Part shown: positions 29,515 to 38,055 of the stretch, in pieces
Numbering within the stretch: the stretch's first letter is position 1
Layout: the number at the start of each line of letters is the position of its first letter
IMG/VR virus record: IMGVR_UViG_3300047157_000041
Location: 1 to 64,000 of that record
Source: a virus
DNA length: 64,000 bases
Direction: 5' to 3' (one strand)
Notes under the pieces: generated by a model
Databases searched by the model: none
What the model saw: the letters and a program-made list of their open reading frames with translations, nothing else
What the model was told of the DNA's origin: nothing
Translations under genes and position numbers: made by a program

Positions 29515-29805
29515 ATGAGAAAAGGAATAGGACCAAGGAATTTAGGAGCAAGCCCGCTAAAGCAAAAAAATGATAGAAAAAAAGAATATAACAACTTAAC
29601 TGAAAGATTTGAAAATTTTGACAGAAGTAAAGACACTCTTATTATAGGAAGATCAAACTCTACATCTGGTGCAACTTTTGGAAATAATCAAAAGCGCCAA
29701 AGAGCTATTGACCAAAGAAAAATGAAAAGACAAGTAAAGAAATCTATTATGTTAAATATGGGTGACGGACAATTTAAATATGTTACTCAACACGAAAAAA
29801 AATAA
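29515..29805 (+). CDS. Small basic protein, last gene of late module
   Basis: 96 residues from MRKGIGPRNLGASPLKQKN. I chose this start because the longer frame from 29422 lies inside the amidase gene. It is rich in Lys/Arg with an ASPLKQK motif. Its RKGIGPRNLG opening resembles the FKGIGPNKIG opening of the 62092 protein, so they are related. Function unknown. Confidence 0.6.
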   Translation: MRKGIGPRNLGASPLKQKNDRKKEYNNLTERFENFDRSKDTLIIGRSNSTSGATFGNNQKRQRAIDQRKMKRQVKKSIMLNMGDGQFKYVTQHEKK

Positions 29806-29836
29806 AAAGGGATACCGTTTCCAGTACCCCTCTTTA
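29806..29836 (+). terminator. Imperfect stem-loop after late module
   Basis: GGGATAC and GTACCCC can pair with one mismatch around a short loop, followed by TCTTT. It lies directly after the last + strand gene and may act with the stronger hairpin at 29882. Confidence 0.35.
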
Positions 29837-29864
29837 CAACTAACTAACTAACTAACTAACTAAT
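29837..29864. repeat. AACT tetranucleotide tandem repeat
   Basis: Six successive AACT/TAAC units between convergent transcription units. The repeat carries TAA in its units. A related AACTAACTAA occurs at 63415-63424. It is a candidate slippage site; no function known. Confidence 0.7.
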
Positions 29865-29881
29865 ACATATAAATTATTGAA

Positions 29882-29917
29882 TTTTTTATACACATTAGTT
29901 TTTATATGTATAAAAAA
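29882..29917. terminator. Bidirectional terminator between convergent modules
   Basis: TTTTTTATACA and TGTATAAAAAA form a perfect 11-bp inverted repeat with a 14-base loop. Reading in either direction gives a stem followed by T residues. It separates the + strand late genes from the - strand nrdA end at 29935. Confidence 0.7.
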
Positions 29918-29934
29918 GTCACAACTTCTATCCT

Positions 29935-31659
29935 TTAGCCATCGCATGCAAGACAATCTTCATTCATTGCTTGCTGTGCAATATCTCCACGCAAGACAGA
30001 CTCTGTCCTCGTATAATATAAAGTTTTAACCCCTCGTTTCCACGCTTCAAAATGGACTTTGTTAATCCATTTTGGTGTTGCAATGCTCGGGAACGCTAAA
30101 TTTAAACTAACCGACTGATCTACATACTGCTGTCTCAGTCCAGCTTGATTGATTAATTCTAATTGATTTATTTCCTTAAAAGTCTTAAACACTTCCTTAG
30201 CAGGAATATCATGTCCGATTGTAATATCACTAAGTTCAGATATATTTTGAACAGACCCTCCATCAGCCAATATCTTATCCCATATTTCATTTGTATTTAT
30301 TTTAAGTTTTTTCAATAGCTTAACTAGTGTCGGGTTTTTCCTAATGAAAGTCCCCTTCGCACTCTGTTCTGTAAAAACATTCGCAGCCCACGGTTCAATA
30401 CCTGGCGAAACATTTCCACTAAGCTTGCTATTACTAACAGTAGGAGCAATAGCACGTAAATGAGTATTGCGCATACCAGTTCCAGCACACCACAAAGGTT
30501 CGCCGTATGTCTCTGCAAGATCCATTGAAGCTCTTTCGCTTTCAATTTTAACTTGCGAAAATATTTTCCTAGTTTCAAACTGAGCAAGCAAACCTTCAAA
30601 AGGTATTCCCTTTTCTTGGAGATACGTGTGCCATCCCAAGACACCCAACCCAAGCGCTCGTCCTTTCTGAGCAGAACGAATGGCATTTTCAAAACCTCTA
30701 AGTCCTTTTGCTCTTTGAATAAATTCCTCCATAACGCCATCAAGAAACCATATAGAGTCGTATATAAGGTTTGTGTTTTTCCACTCTTCATATTTTGCTA
30801 AATTTAATGATGATAAGCAACAAACAAAACTGTGATTTTCATCTGTATGTAAAGTAATCTCAGAACATATATTGGTCATATGAACTTTGAGACCGTTATC
30901 TTTGTATGCTGCTGGGTTATTTTTGTTTGTATTTCCCTTAAATAAAATATAAGGCTCTCCAGTTGCTTTTCGCTTTTGTAATAATTTTGACCATCTCTTT
31001 CTTGCATCTTTATCACCTCCTTCAACTCTTCGCATGAACTTGTCGCCGACCACAGCGCACTGGTGTAGGTTGAGGGACTGACGATTAACGTCTCCTTTAG
31101 GTTCTCTAATTTCGATCCAGTCTTCGAAATCGGCATGCTCAATATTGATGTTAACTGAAGCAGCTCCTCGTCGGACAGATCCTTGATTAGTGGCGAGTAT
31201 TGTTGAATCGTAAATCTTACAAAACGGCACAACTCCATCAGATGTTCCATTTCCTGTTATTTTAGCGCCAGCGGGTCTTATTTGATTTATACCGATACCA
31301 ACTCCACCGCCGTGCTTAGCGAGTAGCATCATCTCTAGATTCTTTTGTCCTATGTCTTGTATGCTATCAGCCACATCAATACCAAAGCAGCTAATAGGCA
31401 AGCCGCGATCAGTACCTGTATTAGATAATACTGGACTAGCGAGACATAACCAACCATTCCAAATGTACTCGAAGAAAGTTTCTGCCATTTCTGGTTTATA
31501 TAATCTACGAGCAACCGTTTTAGCGACTCTTTGGTATGCTTCTTTAGGCGTTTCTCCGTTGAATAAATATCCCCCGGATATAGTCTTCTTGTATACGTCG
31601 TTATTACCCCACGCAGGGTAATCTTCTCCTTTTTTCCAATCATCATTCCACATTTGCAT
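29935..31659 (-). CDS. nrdA: Ribonucleotide reductase class I, alpha subunit
   Basis: 574 residues. It reduces ribonucleotides to deoxyribonucleotides with NrdB. Visible: active-site Cys in PISCFG, the NICSEI motif (Asn-Cys-Glu catalytic set), VCCLSSLNLA, the paired tyrosines in TLYYTRT that carry the radical, and a C-terminal Cys pair (CLACDG). It is shorter than bacterial NrdA and begins right at the catalytic domain, with no ATP-cone. Overall dATP inhibition is therefore probably absent, useful in an infected cell. It is the last gene of the leftward operon, overlapping the small gene before it by 17 bases. Confidence 0.95.
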   Translation of the reverse strand: MQMWNDDWKKGEDYPAWGNNDVYKKTISGGYLFNGETPKEAYQRVAKTVARRLYKPEMAETFFEYIWNGWLCLASPVLSNTGTDRGLPISCFGIDVADSIQDIGQKNLEMMLLAKHGGGVGIGINQIRPAGAKITGNGTSDGVVPFCKIYDSTILATNQGSVRRGAASVNINIEHADFEDWIEIREPKGDVNRQSLNLHQCAVVGDKFMRRVEGGDKDARKRWSKLLQKRKATGEPYILFKGNTNKNNPAAYKDNGLKVHMTNICSEITLHTDENHSFVCCLSSLNLAKYEEWKNTNLIYDSIWFLDGVMEEFIQRAKGLRGFENAIRSAQKGRALGLGVLGWHTYLQEKGIPFEGLLAQFETRKIFSQVKIESERASMDLAETYGEPLWCAGTGMRNTHLRAIAPTVSNSKLSGNVSPGIEPWAANVFTEQSAKGTFIRKNPTLVKLLKKLKINTNEIWDKILADGGSVQNISELSDITIGHDIPAKEVFKTFKEINQLELINQAGLRQQYVDQSVSLNLAFPSIATPKWINKVHFEAWKRGVKTLYYTRTESVLRGDIAQQAMNEDCLACDG

Positions 31660-31846
31660 CAGGTTGTTTTTGTTGTTCTTCTAATAACTTAGCTATAGCT
31701 TCTTCATATCCAGGCATTCTTTTAACTGTCTCTAATAAACCTTGAGCCAGTGTATTAACGTGCATTATGCCTTGTGTATTATTGTGCATTCCTTGAACTA
31801 TCTTGCCCATGTCATGCTTCATATTAATTAACGTTTTTTCTTTCAT
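31643..31846 (-). CDS. Small helical protein between nrdB and nrdA
   Basis: 67 residues from MKEKTLINMKHDM. I chose the ATG that overlaps the preceding stop (ATGA); an upstream ATG at 31939 would overlap the previous gene by 97 bases. It is helical and Gln-rich at the end (EEQQKQPDANVE). No known family. Tight coupling suggests a link to the reductase operon. Confidence 0.55.
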   Translation of the reverse strand: MKEKTLINMKHDMGKIVQGMHNNTQGIMHVNTLAQGLLETVKRMPGYEEAIAKLLEEQQKQPDANVE

Positions 31847-32094
31847 TTCATAAAATGTGTTATCCAGGCTATTAACCCGTTTAAATTTAAAGTAACTAGA
31901 TTCCATTGCTTTCTCGAAGCTGTTTGTACCATTACGCATATAAAACCAATTATATAAAGCGATGGTTCAATTGTCCATTGTGCTGCTATCAGGAAGCCTG
32001 CTCCCATATAACCTATACGGGATGCAAACTTTTGATATGATGTTAACTTATTTGTATAAGCTAACAGCTTAAGTAATTTTCTTTTTGTTACCAT
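31843..32094 (-). CDS. Small membrane protein in nrd operon
   Basis: 83 residues: a basic N-terminus (MVTKRKLLKLL), then two hydrophobic segments (GYMGAGFLIAAQ, LYIIGFICVMVQTA) separated by a short loop, and a third weak one. It overlaps the nrdB end by 7 bases and the next gene by 4. It is an inner-membrane protein of unknown role. Confidence 0.6.
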   Translation of the reverse strand: MVTKRKLLKLLAYTNKLTSYQKFASRIGYMGAGFLIAAQWTIEPSLYIIGFICVMVQTASRKQWNLVTLNLNGLIAWITHFMK

Positions 32095-33056
32095 ATGTCT
32101 TCGAAGTCTTCTCCTTCGCCAGCTTTAGAATAATCTGTTGGCCTAATAGCGAAAAAGTCAGTATGAGTGACGCCCCCGGTAAGATGATAAAACCAATTAA
32201 GATTATCCGCTGCATCTTTTTCATACGCGAAATACGATCCCAAATCGATGTACCCCAATTCAACAAGCTTTTCATTTGTTCTCTTTCTTATAAATTGTTT
32301 TAAATCATTTGCCTTAATGCCTTCAATGTCTCCCATCTCGAACATTTTATCTATATACTTCTCTTCTAAATCTACCATTGCTTCGGCAGCTTTAATTACA
32401 TTGTCTCTGCATGCTTCTAGCAAAGCATTATCTTCCTGGCACATATGTCTAAATAATTGACAACCCATTTTACTATGCAATGACTCATCCCTTACAGACC
32501 ATTTCATTTGCTGACCAATTCCTTTGAGTAAATTACGTAATTGAAAACTATATAAAACAGCGAAAGCACTATATAAACTAACACCCTCTGCGAAAGCGGA
32601 AAATATAGCCAAGCTTGTACCGATGCCAACACTACTAGTACCGTCATAAGCAACCAAGTTATCAAAACGTCTAGCTGTTGCAGGTTCGTGTAAAAATGCT
32701 TCATAGTCTTCTAATTTTAATGTTTCATTTAGATAGCTATATGCTACAGCATGCACGGTTTCTTGTGAGCCAAACATCATAGCCATCTGTCTTATCTCGT
32801 GTTTAGGAAACCACGATACGACCTTCTGGGTCCAATAGTCTGAAACAGCGCATTCGGTCTGCGCGAATCCAAGAAGTATGTTCCCAACGAGGTTTTTTTC
32901 TTTTTTGTCAAGTCTTTCATTCCAATCTTTTATATCGCTCTGCATTGAGATTTCAGTATGTAACCAAAATGCTTGAGCTTGTTTTAACCAACCTTCTGTA
33001 TAGTATTCAGGATAATCAAATGGTTTGTACGCTACGCGCTCATCAAACAATCCCAT
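32088..33056 (-). CDS. nrdB: Ribonucleotide reductase class I, beta subunit
   Basis: 322 residues, the diiron/radical subunit. Metal ligands: GFAQTECAVSD, SQETVHAVAY, FAEGVSL, RDESLHSK (two ExxH motifs). The Tyr seven residues after the Glu in ETVHAVAY matches the radical tyrosine spacing of E. coli NrdB. The C-terminal EDFEDIW gives the tail that docks on NrdA. The start overlaps the stop of the 33056 gene by one base. Confidence 0.95.
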   Translation of the reverse strand: MGLFDERVAYKPFDYPEYYTEGWLKQAQAFWLHTEISMQSDIKDWNERLDKKEKNLVGNILLGFAQTECAVSDYWTQKVVSWFPKHEIRQMAMMFGSQETVHAVAYSYLNETLKLEDYEAFLHEPATARRFDNLVAYDGTSSVGIGTSLAIFSAFAEGVSLYSAFAVLYSFQLRNLLKGIGQQMKWSVRDESLHSKMGCQLFRHMCQEDNALLEACRDNVIKAAEAMVDLEEKYIDKMFEMGDIEGIKANDLKQFIRKRTNEKLVELGYIDLGSYFAYEKDAADNLNWFYHLTGGVTHTDFFAIRPTDYSKAGEGEDFEDIW

Positions 33057-33199
33057 TATTTAAATATTTCTAACGCTATATCTACAAAAGGTAAATATAA
33101 GACATGCGTTACTTGTGTTTCTTCGTCATAAGTTCTTGCTCCTAGCAGTACACCAGGATACGTACCTATAGATAAACTCCAATTCTTATTTTCCTCCAT
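33056..33199 (-). CDS. Small ORF before nrdB
   Basis: 47 residues beginning MEENKNWSLSIGTYPGVLLG, then RTYDEETQVTHVLYLPF. Its TAA overlaps the nrdB ATG (TAATG). Its start lies inside the end of the next upstream small gene. This one-base coupling and even composition support a real gene. The family is not recognised, although similar small proteins accompany nrdB in other phages as I recall. Confidence 0.6.
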   Translation of the reverse strand: MEENKNWSLSIGTYPGVLLGARTYDEETQVTHVLYLPFVDIALEIFK

Positions 33200-33365
33200 A
33201 TGCTTTAATATTATATTTATCTTGTAGTTCAACTAATTCTTTATATTTTATTTTGCCTCTAACATCCCAACTCCATTTGCACCATTTATCAATCTGTCTT
33301 TCAGCGTACTTTTGCCTAGCTAATCTTTTCGACTGGCTTGGATGAGGCTTATCGTTTCGTCGCAT
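33186..33365 (-). CDS. Small basic protein overlapping endonuclease gene end
   Basis: 59 residues from MRRNDKPHPSQSKRLARQKY, Trp/Lys-rich (IDKWCKWSWDVRGK). It starts within the last 46 bases of the endonuclease gene in another frame and ends inside the next gene, so it is coupled at both ends. Without it there would be a 120-base gap in an otherwise gapless operon. Confidence 0.5.
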   Translation of the reverse strand: MRRNDKPHPSQSKRLARQKYAERQIDKWCKWSWDVRGKIKYKELVELQDKYNIKAYGGK

Positions 33366-33778
33366 TCTTTTTGATTTTGTGGTTTGTATAATGTTGTACC
33401 CGGAAACTGCCTAACTATTAATTGCTTAAATAATTTCCATCGCATAGGAAATGATTCGTTTGCTCTACCTTTGGTTTCAATTATAAAATCTTCGCCAATA
33501 AAATCTGGTGTATACTTTATAGGTAATATTCTTTTTTCACCTCTATTCTTGTAATCACCTTTACCATTGGATTGTCTTTCATAAACTTTATTATCAAAAT
33601 GAAATCCATTTAATAAAACAAACGTTTCTCCCTCGTATTTAGCTTTAATTCTTGCTTTCTTTAAAGCCATATACATATAACGTTCAAGGCCCGAAGCAAA
33701 GTTGATACCATCATATGATACCTTCTTTGCTTGCACTGGTCCTCTCTTCTTTTTTCTTTTATAAGGTTTTCTCATCAT
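33320..33778 (-). CDS. PD-(D/E)XK phage endonuclease (T7 endonuclease I / resolvase-like)
   Basis: About 152 residues from MMRKPYKRKKKRGPV, chosen over an ATG 36 bases upstream that extends further into the preceding gene. Pattern: Glu in FASGLERYMY, Asp in YTPDFI, then IIETKGR, the ExK of the nuclease core. SFPMRWKLFKQ follows, as in phage Holliday-junction resolvases related to T7 gp3. The N-terminus is strongly basic. It probably resolves replication or recombination branches before packaging. Confidence 0.7.
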   Translation of the reverse strand: MMRKPYKRKKKRGPVQAKKVSYDGINFASGLERYMYMALKKARIKAKYEGETFVLLNGFHFDNKVYERQSNGKGDYKNRGEKRILPIKYTPDFIGEDFIIETKGRANESFPMRWKLFKQLIVRQFPGTTLYKPQNQKECDETISLIQASRKD

Positions 33779-33977
33779 AAGCTTCTTTTGCTTTTTGTAA
33801 ATATAACACAGCATCCATAAGCTCTTCTTGTAAATGATTAAGCCAGTCTATTACTTTACTAGGATCTTCATCTAGTGTAACACCGTATTTAGCATAGCCT
33901 ACATCTGATCTAGACACAAATTTATCTACAACTCGCTCAACAACTGGATCTCTAAATTCTATTTGTTTTTTACTCAT
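33759..33977 (-). CDS. Conserved small phage protein
   Basis: 72 residues: VGYAKYGVTLDEDPSKVIDW, then HLQEELMDAVLYLQK. The YGvtLdr...dWLxHLQEElmDA pattern is widely conserved in phages and recalls the helical core of MazG-like proteins (EELMD). Function is not established. It overlaps neighbours on both sides, including the MazG-like fusion by 8 bases. Confidence 0.65.
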   Translation of the reverse strand: MSKKQIEFRDPVVERVVDKFVSRSDVGYAKYGVTLDEDPSKVIDWLNHLQEELMDAVLYLQKAKEAYDEKTL

Positions 33978-34743
33978 TGTCTGTATCTTTTACGAATGTT
34001 CCATTAATCATTTTACCTGTTCTTGCTGCTATAACTTTATAAGCTTCGTCAATACAATATTCTATATTGTATCCTTCTAAATGAGCTAAGTTTGTAAGCA
34101 CTACAACAATATCACCTATCGCATCTATAACCTCAGGTTTATCATTTTTAAGTAATGCTTTAGCTAACTCTCCAGCCTCTTCTTGTAATTTGACATATTG
34201 TGTATGTGAATTACCTTCGTTATATAATCCTCTTGTAGCTGCCCAGTTTCTTATAAGATCGAATCTTTCATCTGAACGTACATCAGGATTGTGGTCTGTG
34301 TTATAAAACGCTTCATAAAAAGCTTTATTATATATATAGCTTCTTTTATCATTGTACATTGATGTTTTACAATTCTGCATAATCCAAGGTATTGTTTTGG
34401 CTGTTATTTCAAATGTGCCAAATTCCGTAGACCATTTAGCCCCTATGTGGTCCGATAAATTACCTTTAAGTTTATTTACTGGATAGGGGAATGTACTTGT
34501 CTGCTCTGTAGCGTTAATTTTCATTTTATTTGATTTAATTAAATTTTTATAAGTTTGTCTATCAACTTTATAGCCGTAAGACTTTTGAAGTTCTATTTCC
34601 TTTGCAGATATAATTTCTATATCATCGCTTGTAAATAAAACTTCATACTCTTCTGGTGCATATCCTTGTTGCTCCGTAACTCTTTTATTAAGATTACGTG
34701 TAACTCCAATTTTTTTACCAGGAATGTGATAAATGTTGTACAT
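33970..34743 (-). CDS. GIY-YIG-like / MazG-like pyrophosphohydrolase fusion
   Basis: 257 residues. The N-terminal 70 residues (YNIYHIPGKKIGVTRNLNKR) look like a shortened GIY-YIG domain: Y, then G at the second motif, then Arg. The C-terminal 90 residues contain KLQEEAGELAKALL and EVIDAIGDIVVVL, the ExxE...ExxD magnesium motifs of MazG-type NTP pyrophosphohydrolases. It may hydrolyse non-canonical or regulatory nucleotides. The second Tyr of GIY-YIG is missing in the form I expect, so nuclease activity is uncertain. Confidence 0.7.
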   Translation of the reverse strand: MYNIYHIPGKKIGVTRNLNKRVTEQQGYAPEEYEVLFTSDDIEIISAKEIELQKSYGYKVDRQTYKNLIKSNKMKINATEQTSTFPYPVNKLKGNLSDHIGAKWSTEFGTFEITAKTIPWIMQNCKTSMYNDKRSYIYNKAFYEAFYNTDHNPDVRSDERFDLIRNWAATRGLYNEGNSHTQYVKLQEEAGELAKALLKNDKPEVIDAIGDIVVVLTNLAHLEGYNIEYCIDEAYKVIAARTGKMINGTFVKDTDNE

Positions 34744-34752
34744 ATTTTTAGT

Positions 34753-35565
34753 TTATTTGCCAACACTCAACTCTGCTTTTATAGCAGGATAAGGATTGTA
34801 TTTGATTAAATTTATTTCATTATGCTTAGGTATTTCTAAAGAAACATCTAAACCTTTATCTAACTTAAGCTTTGGTAAAACTCTTTTAGGTCTGTTTATA
34901 TATACATTTGCTTGTTCTAAATGATTGTTATATAAATGACAATCCCCAAGCTGTCCTATAAGCTTCCCAGGCTTCAAATTAGAGCCTTTAGCCAACATCT
35001 CGAGTAGTAAGCCATACATTGAAATATCGTACGGCAGACCAAGAAATATATCGACTGATCTTTGTTGCCACATTAAATCCATAACGCCATTGTTTATGTA
35101 TATTTGAAATCCGTAATGACACGGAGGCAACACCATATCATCCATTTCATGAGGAGCCCAGGCGGATAACATAATGCGACGACTGTGCGGTGTATCACGT
35201 ATAGCATTTACTACATTTGCTAGTTGATCAACCCCATTGAAGTCACGCCATTGTTTTCCATATACAGGACCAAGTGTTTCGTCCGTTCTACCTGATCTAT
35301 TATAATCAGGGCGCCAGTATTTAACACCATTGTCTTCAAGATATTTAAGATCTGTTCTGCCTTGTAATATCCAAAGCAATTCTGTTTTAACTGCTTGGAA
35401 GCTTATCCTTTTACCTGTGAGTATAGGGAAGCCAAGTGACATATCGTGCTTAATCGTTCTTCCGAAGACAGCTCTCGTCCCTGTCCCTGTTCTATCCTCT
35501 TTATTAGATCCGCCGTGGAGTACACCTCCCATAAGTGCTTTATATTCATTTTCTATGTTTATCAT
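34753..35565 (-). CDS. thyA: Thymidylate synthase
   Basis: 270 residues from MINIENEYKALM (an ATG 21 bases upstream is possible but overlaps the previous gene more). It methylates dUMP to dTMP with methylene-tetrahydrofolate. The catalytic Cys is in LPPCHYGFQ. RTGTGTRAVFG is the phosphate-binding loop, and GLPYDISMYGLLLEMLA and LGDCHLYNNH form the nucleotide and folate site. It completes a dNTP supply set with NrdAB. Confidence 0.95.
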   Translation of the reverse strand: MINIENEYKALMGGVLHGGSNKEDRTGTGTRAVFGRTIKHDMSLGFPILTGKRISFQAVKTELLWILQGRTDLKYLEDNGVKYWRPDYNRSGRTDETLGPVYGKQWRDFNGVDQLANVVNAIRDTPHSRRIMLSAWAPHEMDDMVLPPCHYGFQIYINNGVMDLMWQQRSVDIFLGLPYDISMYGLLLEMLAKGSNLKPGKLIGQLGDCHLYNNHLEQANVYINRPKRVLPKLKLDKGLDVSLEIPKHNEINLIKYNPYPAIKAELSVGK

Positions 35566-35824
35566 AATAATATTTACAAAATTCATAATACGCTTTCCAA
35601 ATCGCGTCTCTATTATATATACTCGGTGCTACATTAGGTTTCTCTCCACGTTTGTATGGGCCAAGTGTTATAGTTATTCGCCAGTTATCTGGATCGTTCT
35701 GTATTCCTTGAGGTGCAATTCTTATATCATTACGTATACAATACAAACAAGCTTTAATCTCGTCTGTAGTAGGAACGTATTTTGGCATGCTATAATTAGC
35801 GCCTTTTCTATATAAGCTTTTCAT
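35546..35824 (-). CDS. Conserved small protein between primase-helicase and thyA
   Basis: 92 residues with WRITITLGPYKRGEKPNVAP in the middle and a charged aromatic end (YEFCKYYYDKHRK). It has two Cys (LYCIRND, FCKYY). It starts directly (1 base) before the primase-helicase stop. No family recognised. Placement suggests a replication or nucleotide role. Confidence 0.55.
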   Translation of the reverse strand: MKSLYRKGANYSMPKYVPTTDEIKACLYCIRNDIRIAPQGIQNDPDNWRITITLGPYKRGEKPNVAPSIYNRDAIWKAYYEFCKYYYDKHRK

Positions 35825-37546
35825 TTATTCCCAAGGCATAGCCTCATCTGTTAAGTTTAATTGCTCGTGAGGTATAAAGCAACCCGACTTTGGTTCCCAT
35901 TTAAAATGTGCTTCAGCACCGTTCTCTCCTAAGTTTTGAAACTTTACTTTAAGAACTTTAGCTTTAACAGTTTTCTCTTCATAATTTCTATGAACTAATA
36001 TACCGTGATAAGAAGCATCATACCATTCACCTCCACCTTTAATGTTATACATTGTAGGTTCTTCAATCTTACCGTCTTGTGTCTTATACATCTTGGTAGG
36101 GTGAGCTACTATAAATACAAGCACATCGTACTTCTTAGCAAATATTTCTATCTTAGTTAAGTATTCCATAGTATACCTGTTAACATCTTCTGTCTTACAG
36201 TCTACGTCTCTAACCTTATTAAAAGGATCTATAACTAAACATTTAATACCTTTACGTTTTACTAGCTCAGCACCTTTACGTAACACAGACTCTAATGTGT
36301 AACGTTCCATATCAATATGAAAATAATTGCTATTGCAGTGATCAGCTATTTGATTCCATTTGTCTCCGTGTATATCTGAAGCTGATGGCATACCTTCCCA
36401 GGTTTTTCTCATTAGCTTGTGAGCATGTAAATACGTCGGCGCATTTTCTGGTGATGCAAAAGCCGTCTTCCAACCGTAGTTACGATTATATCCGACAACC
36501 ATCTGATCAACAAAGTCTGATTTACCTGAACTAGGTATACCAGTGACAGTAATAAATTGACCGGTATAAGTACTAAAAATGTCATCAAAATTGGATAAGC
36601 CAACTTGATATCCTTTCTTAAAGCCGTTACGAACAAAGTCAGTAACCTCATCCTCAATATCTCTGAATGTCGTAACATTTTCAAGCGGAACGGGTCTCGC
36701 TCCGGTAATACGCTCTGATAGTTTTTCTTTTCCATGCTTGATTAAGTATTCATTAGCATCTTTACAATCATCAAACGTTGCTAAGTAGCAAACTTCTGCT
36801 CCTAGCCTTCTAACTAACTCTGATTGCAATGCTTGCCCAGCTTCGTCCGAATCAACTGCTAATATTATTTTCTCTTTGTCTTCAAAATAATCAATACAAT
36901 TGTCTAGATAATCTAAGTTATTACTATTTAATGTTGCACCATTAGGAACTGATATTGCGTTAGGTATTCCAGCTTCGTGCAATGCTAACACATCCATTTC
37001 ACCTTCTACTATAATACAATATTCATATCCTACTATACTATTTATATTATAAAATACTTTCTCAGCTCCTTTATATAGTTTAAAGTTTTTTCTACCGTCT
37101 CTATATTTAATATTAATAAGCTGATCACCCATTATATAATTAAACTGAATCGTATTCTCGGCCTTGCCGGTTTGGGGCATGTACTCAGAGCCCTCACTAA
37201 CTTGCAAGTCAATAAGAGTCTGAGCTTTTATACCTCTTGTTTCAAACCATTTAATTACTTTATCACTTAAAAAATCTGGTTTTTCAGGGTCAGCTATAAC
37301 AACTGGCCTTACATATTCTTTTTCACTAGCACCTTTACGCTGATAAGTGTGTAATTGAAATGATGTGTTACAATTATGACAAGTACCGAGACCACGTTCC
37401 CAATCGTAAGAAGCGCACTTTAATTTTTGCTTCTTGGGTTGTCTATCAGAAGAGCACAAAGGACACGTCCCTTGTTTCTTACCTTCGTCAAGCTTATATT
37501 GATTGAACTCATCAATCAAGAATCCATTGATCTCTGTTGTCTGCAT
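35825..37546 (-). CDS. Bifunctional primase-helicase (T7 gp4 / Twinkle-like)
   Basis: 573 residues, close to T7 gp4 (566). N-terminal zinc module CPLCSSD ... CHNCNTS (about residues 24-62). TOPRIM primase core with IIVEGEMDVLAL (Glu) and AVDSDEAGQ (DxD), about residues 178-235. DnaB-type ATPase with Walker A GIPSSGKSDFVDQ (about residue 340), Walker B CLVIDPFNKV, and a C-terminal arginine-finger region. It unwinds DNA and makes primers at the fork. It is followed downstream by the 35546 gene and preceded by an SSB-like gene. Confidence 0.93.
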   Translation of the reverse strand: MQTTEINGFLIDEFNQYKLDEGKKQGTCPLCSSDRQPKKQKLKCASYDWERGLGTCHNCNTSFQLHTYQRKGASEKEYVRPVVIADPEKPDFLSDKVIKWFETRGIKAQTLIDLQVSEGSEYMPQTGKAENTIQFNYIMGDQLINIKYRDGRKNFKLYKGAEKVFYNINSIVGYEYCIIVEGEMDVLALHEAGIPNAISVPNGATLNSNNLDYLDNCIDYFEDKEKIILAVDSDEAGQALQSELVRRLGAEVCYLATFDDCKDANEYLIKHGKEKLSERITGARPVPLENVTTFRDIEDEVTDFVRNGFKKGYQVGLSNFDDIFSTYTGQFITVTGIPSSGKSDFVDQMVVGYNRNYGWKTAFASPENAPTYLHAHKLMRKTWEGMPSASDIHGDKWNQIADHCNSNYFHIDMERYTLESVLRKGAELVKRKGIKCLVIDPFNKVRDVDCKTEDVNRYTMEYLTKIEIFAKKYDVLVFIVAHPTKMYKTQDGKIEEPTMYNIKGGGEWYDASYHGILVHRNYEEKTVKAKVLKVKFQNLGENGAEAHFKWEPKSGCFIPHEQLNLTDEAMPWE

Positions 37547-37559
37547 TAATTATATTAGT

Positions 37560-37868
37560 TTAAAATGGTAAATCATCTGCCGGTTGTGCTACCGGTTGAG
37601 CTTGTTGTGGTTGATCTGTTCTTGGCGCAGCGGCTACATTATCACCGTTAGTCCACACCACTTTAACATTTCCTAAATAAGTCTTAGCTACTTTAGCTTC
37701 ACGCTCCTCTTTAGATTGTTCAACAATAACTGGCCCTTGATTACCATAGTTGTCAACTTCGTCATTAATTGTAATTGTTATAGGTAAATACTTACCTTTC
37801 TTGCCCACATAGATTTTATCTTTTGGGATTTCATTCAAGTTAATACTTGCTTTAATTATACTTGCCAT
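37560..37868 (-). CDS. Single-stranded DNA-binding-like protein
   Basis: 102 residues: a short beta-rich domain (KASINLNEIPKDKIYVGKKG, YLPITITIND) followed by a Pro/Gln/Ala linker and an acidic end PADDLPF. The DDLPF tip is the classic SSB C-terminal peptide that docks partner proteins. It is 13 bases upstream of the primase-helicase. An OB-fold is inferred. Confidence 0.75.
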   Translation of the reverse strand: MASIIKASINLNEIPKDKIYVGKKGKYLPITITINDEVDNYGNQGPVIVEQSKEEREAKVAKTYLGNVKVVWTNGDNVAAAPRTDQPQQAQPVAQPADDLPF

Positions 37869-37869
37869 A

Positions 37870-38046
37870 TTAGTACGCGTTTATCTGATTAAACATTCTT
37901 GTTAATTGCTCTTTTGTAGCACCAGTATTTCTTCTCATATTGTCTACTGCTTTAACATGATTTTGGTTAGTATAAAAATTATCTACACTTGTTTTCATTC
38001 CTGTTACTGTACAAATTTTTGTTTGGTTTTTTCTTGGTCTTGCCAT
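37870..38046 (-). CDS. Small basic protein, unknown
   Basis: 58 residues starting MARPRKNQTKICTVTGMKTS, with MRRNTGATKEQLTRMFNQIN near the end. It lies 1 base before the SSB-like gene. The start has a simple A/T leader. Basic charge suggests nucleic-acid contact. No family recognised. Confidence 0.55.
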   Translation of the reverse strand: MARPRKNQTKICTVTGMKTSVDNFYTNQNHVKAVDNMRRNTGATKEQLTRMFNQINAY

Positions 38047-38055
38047 AATTAATAA

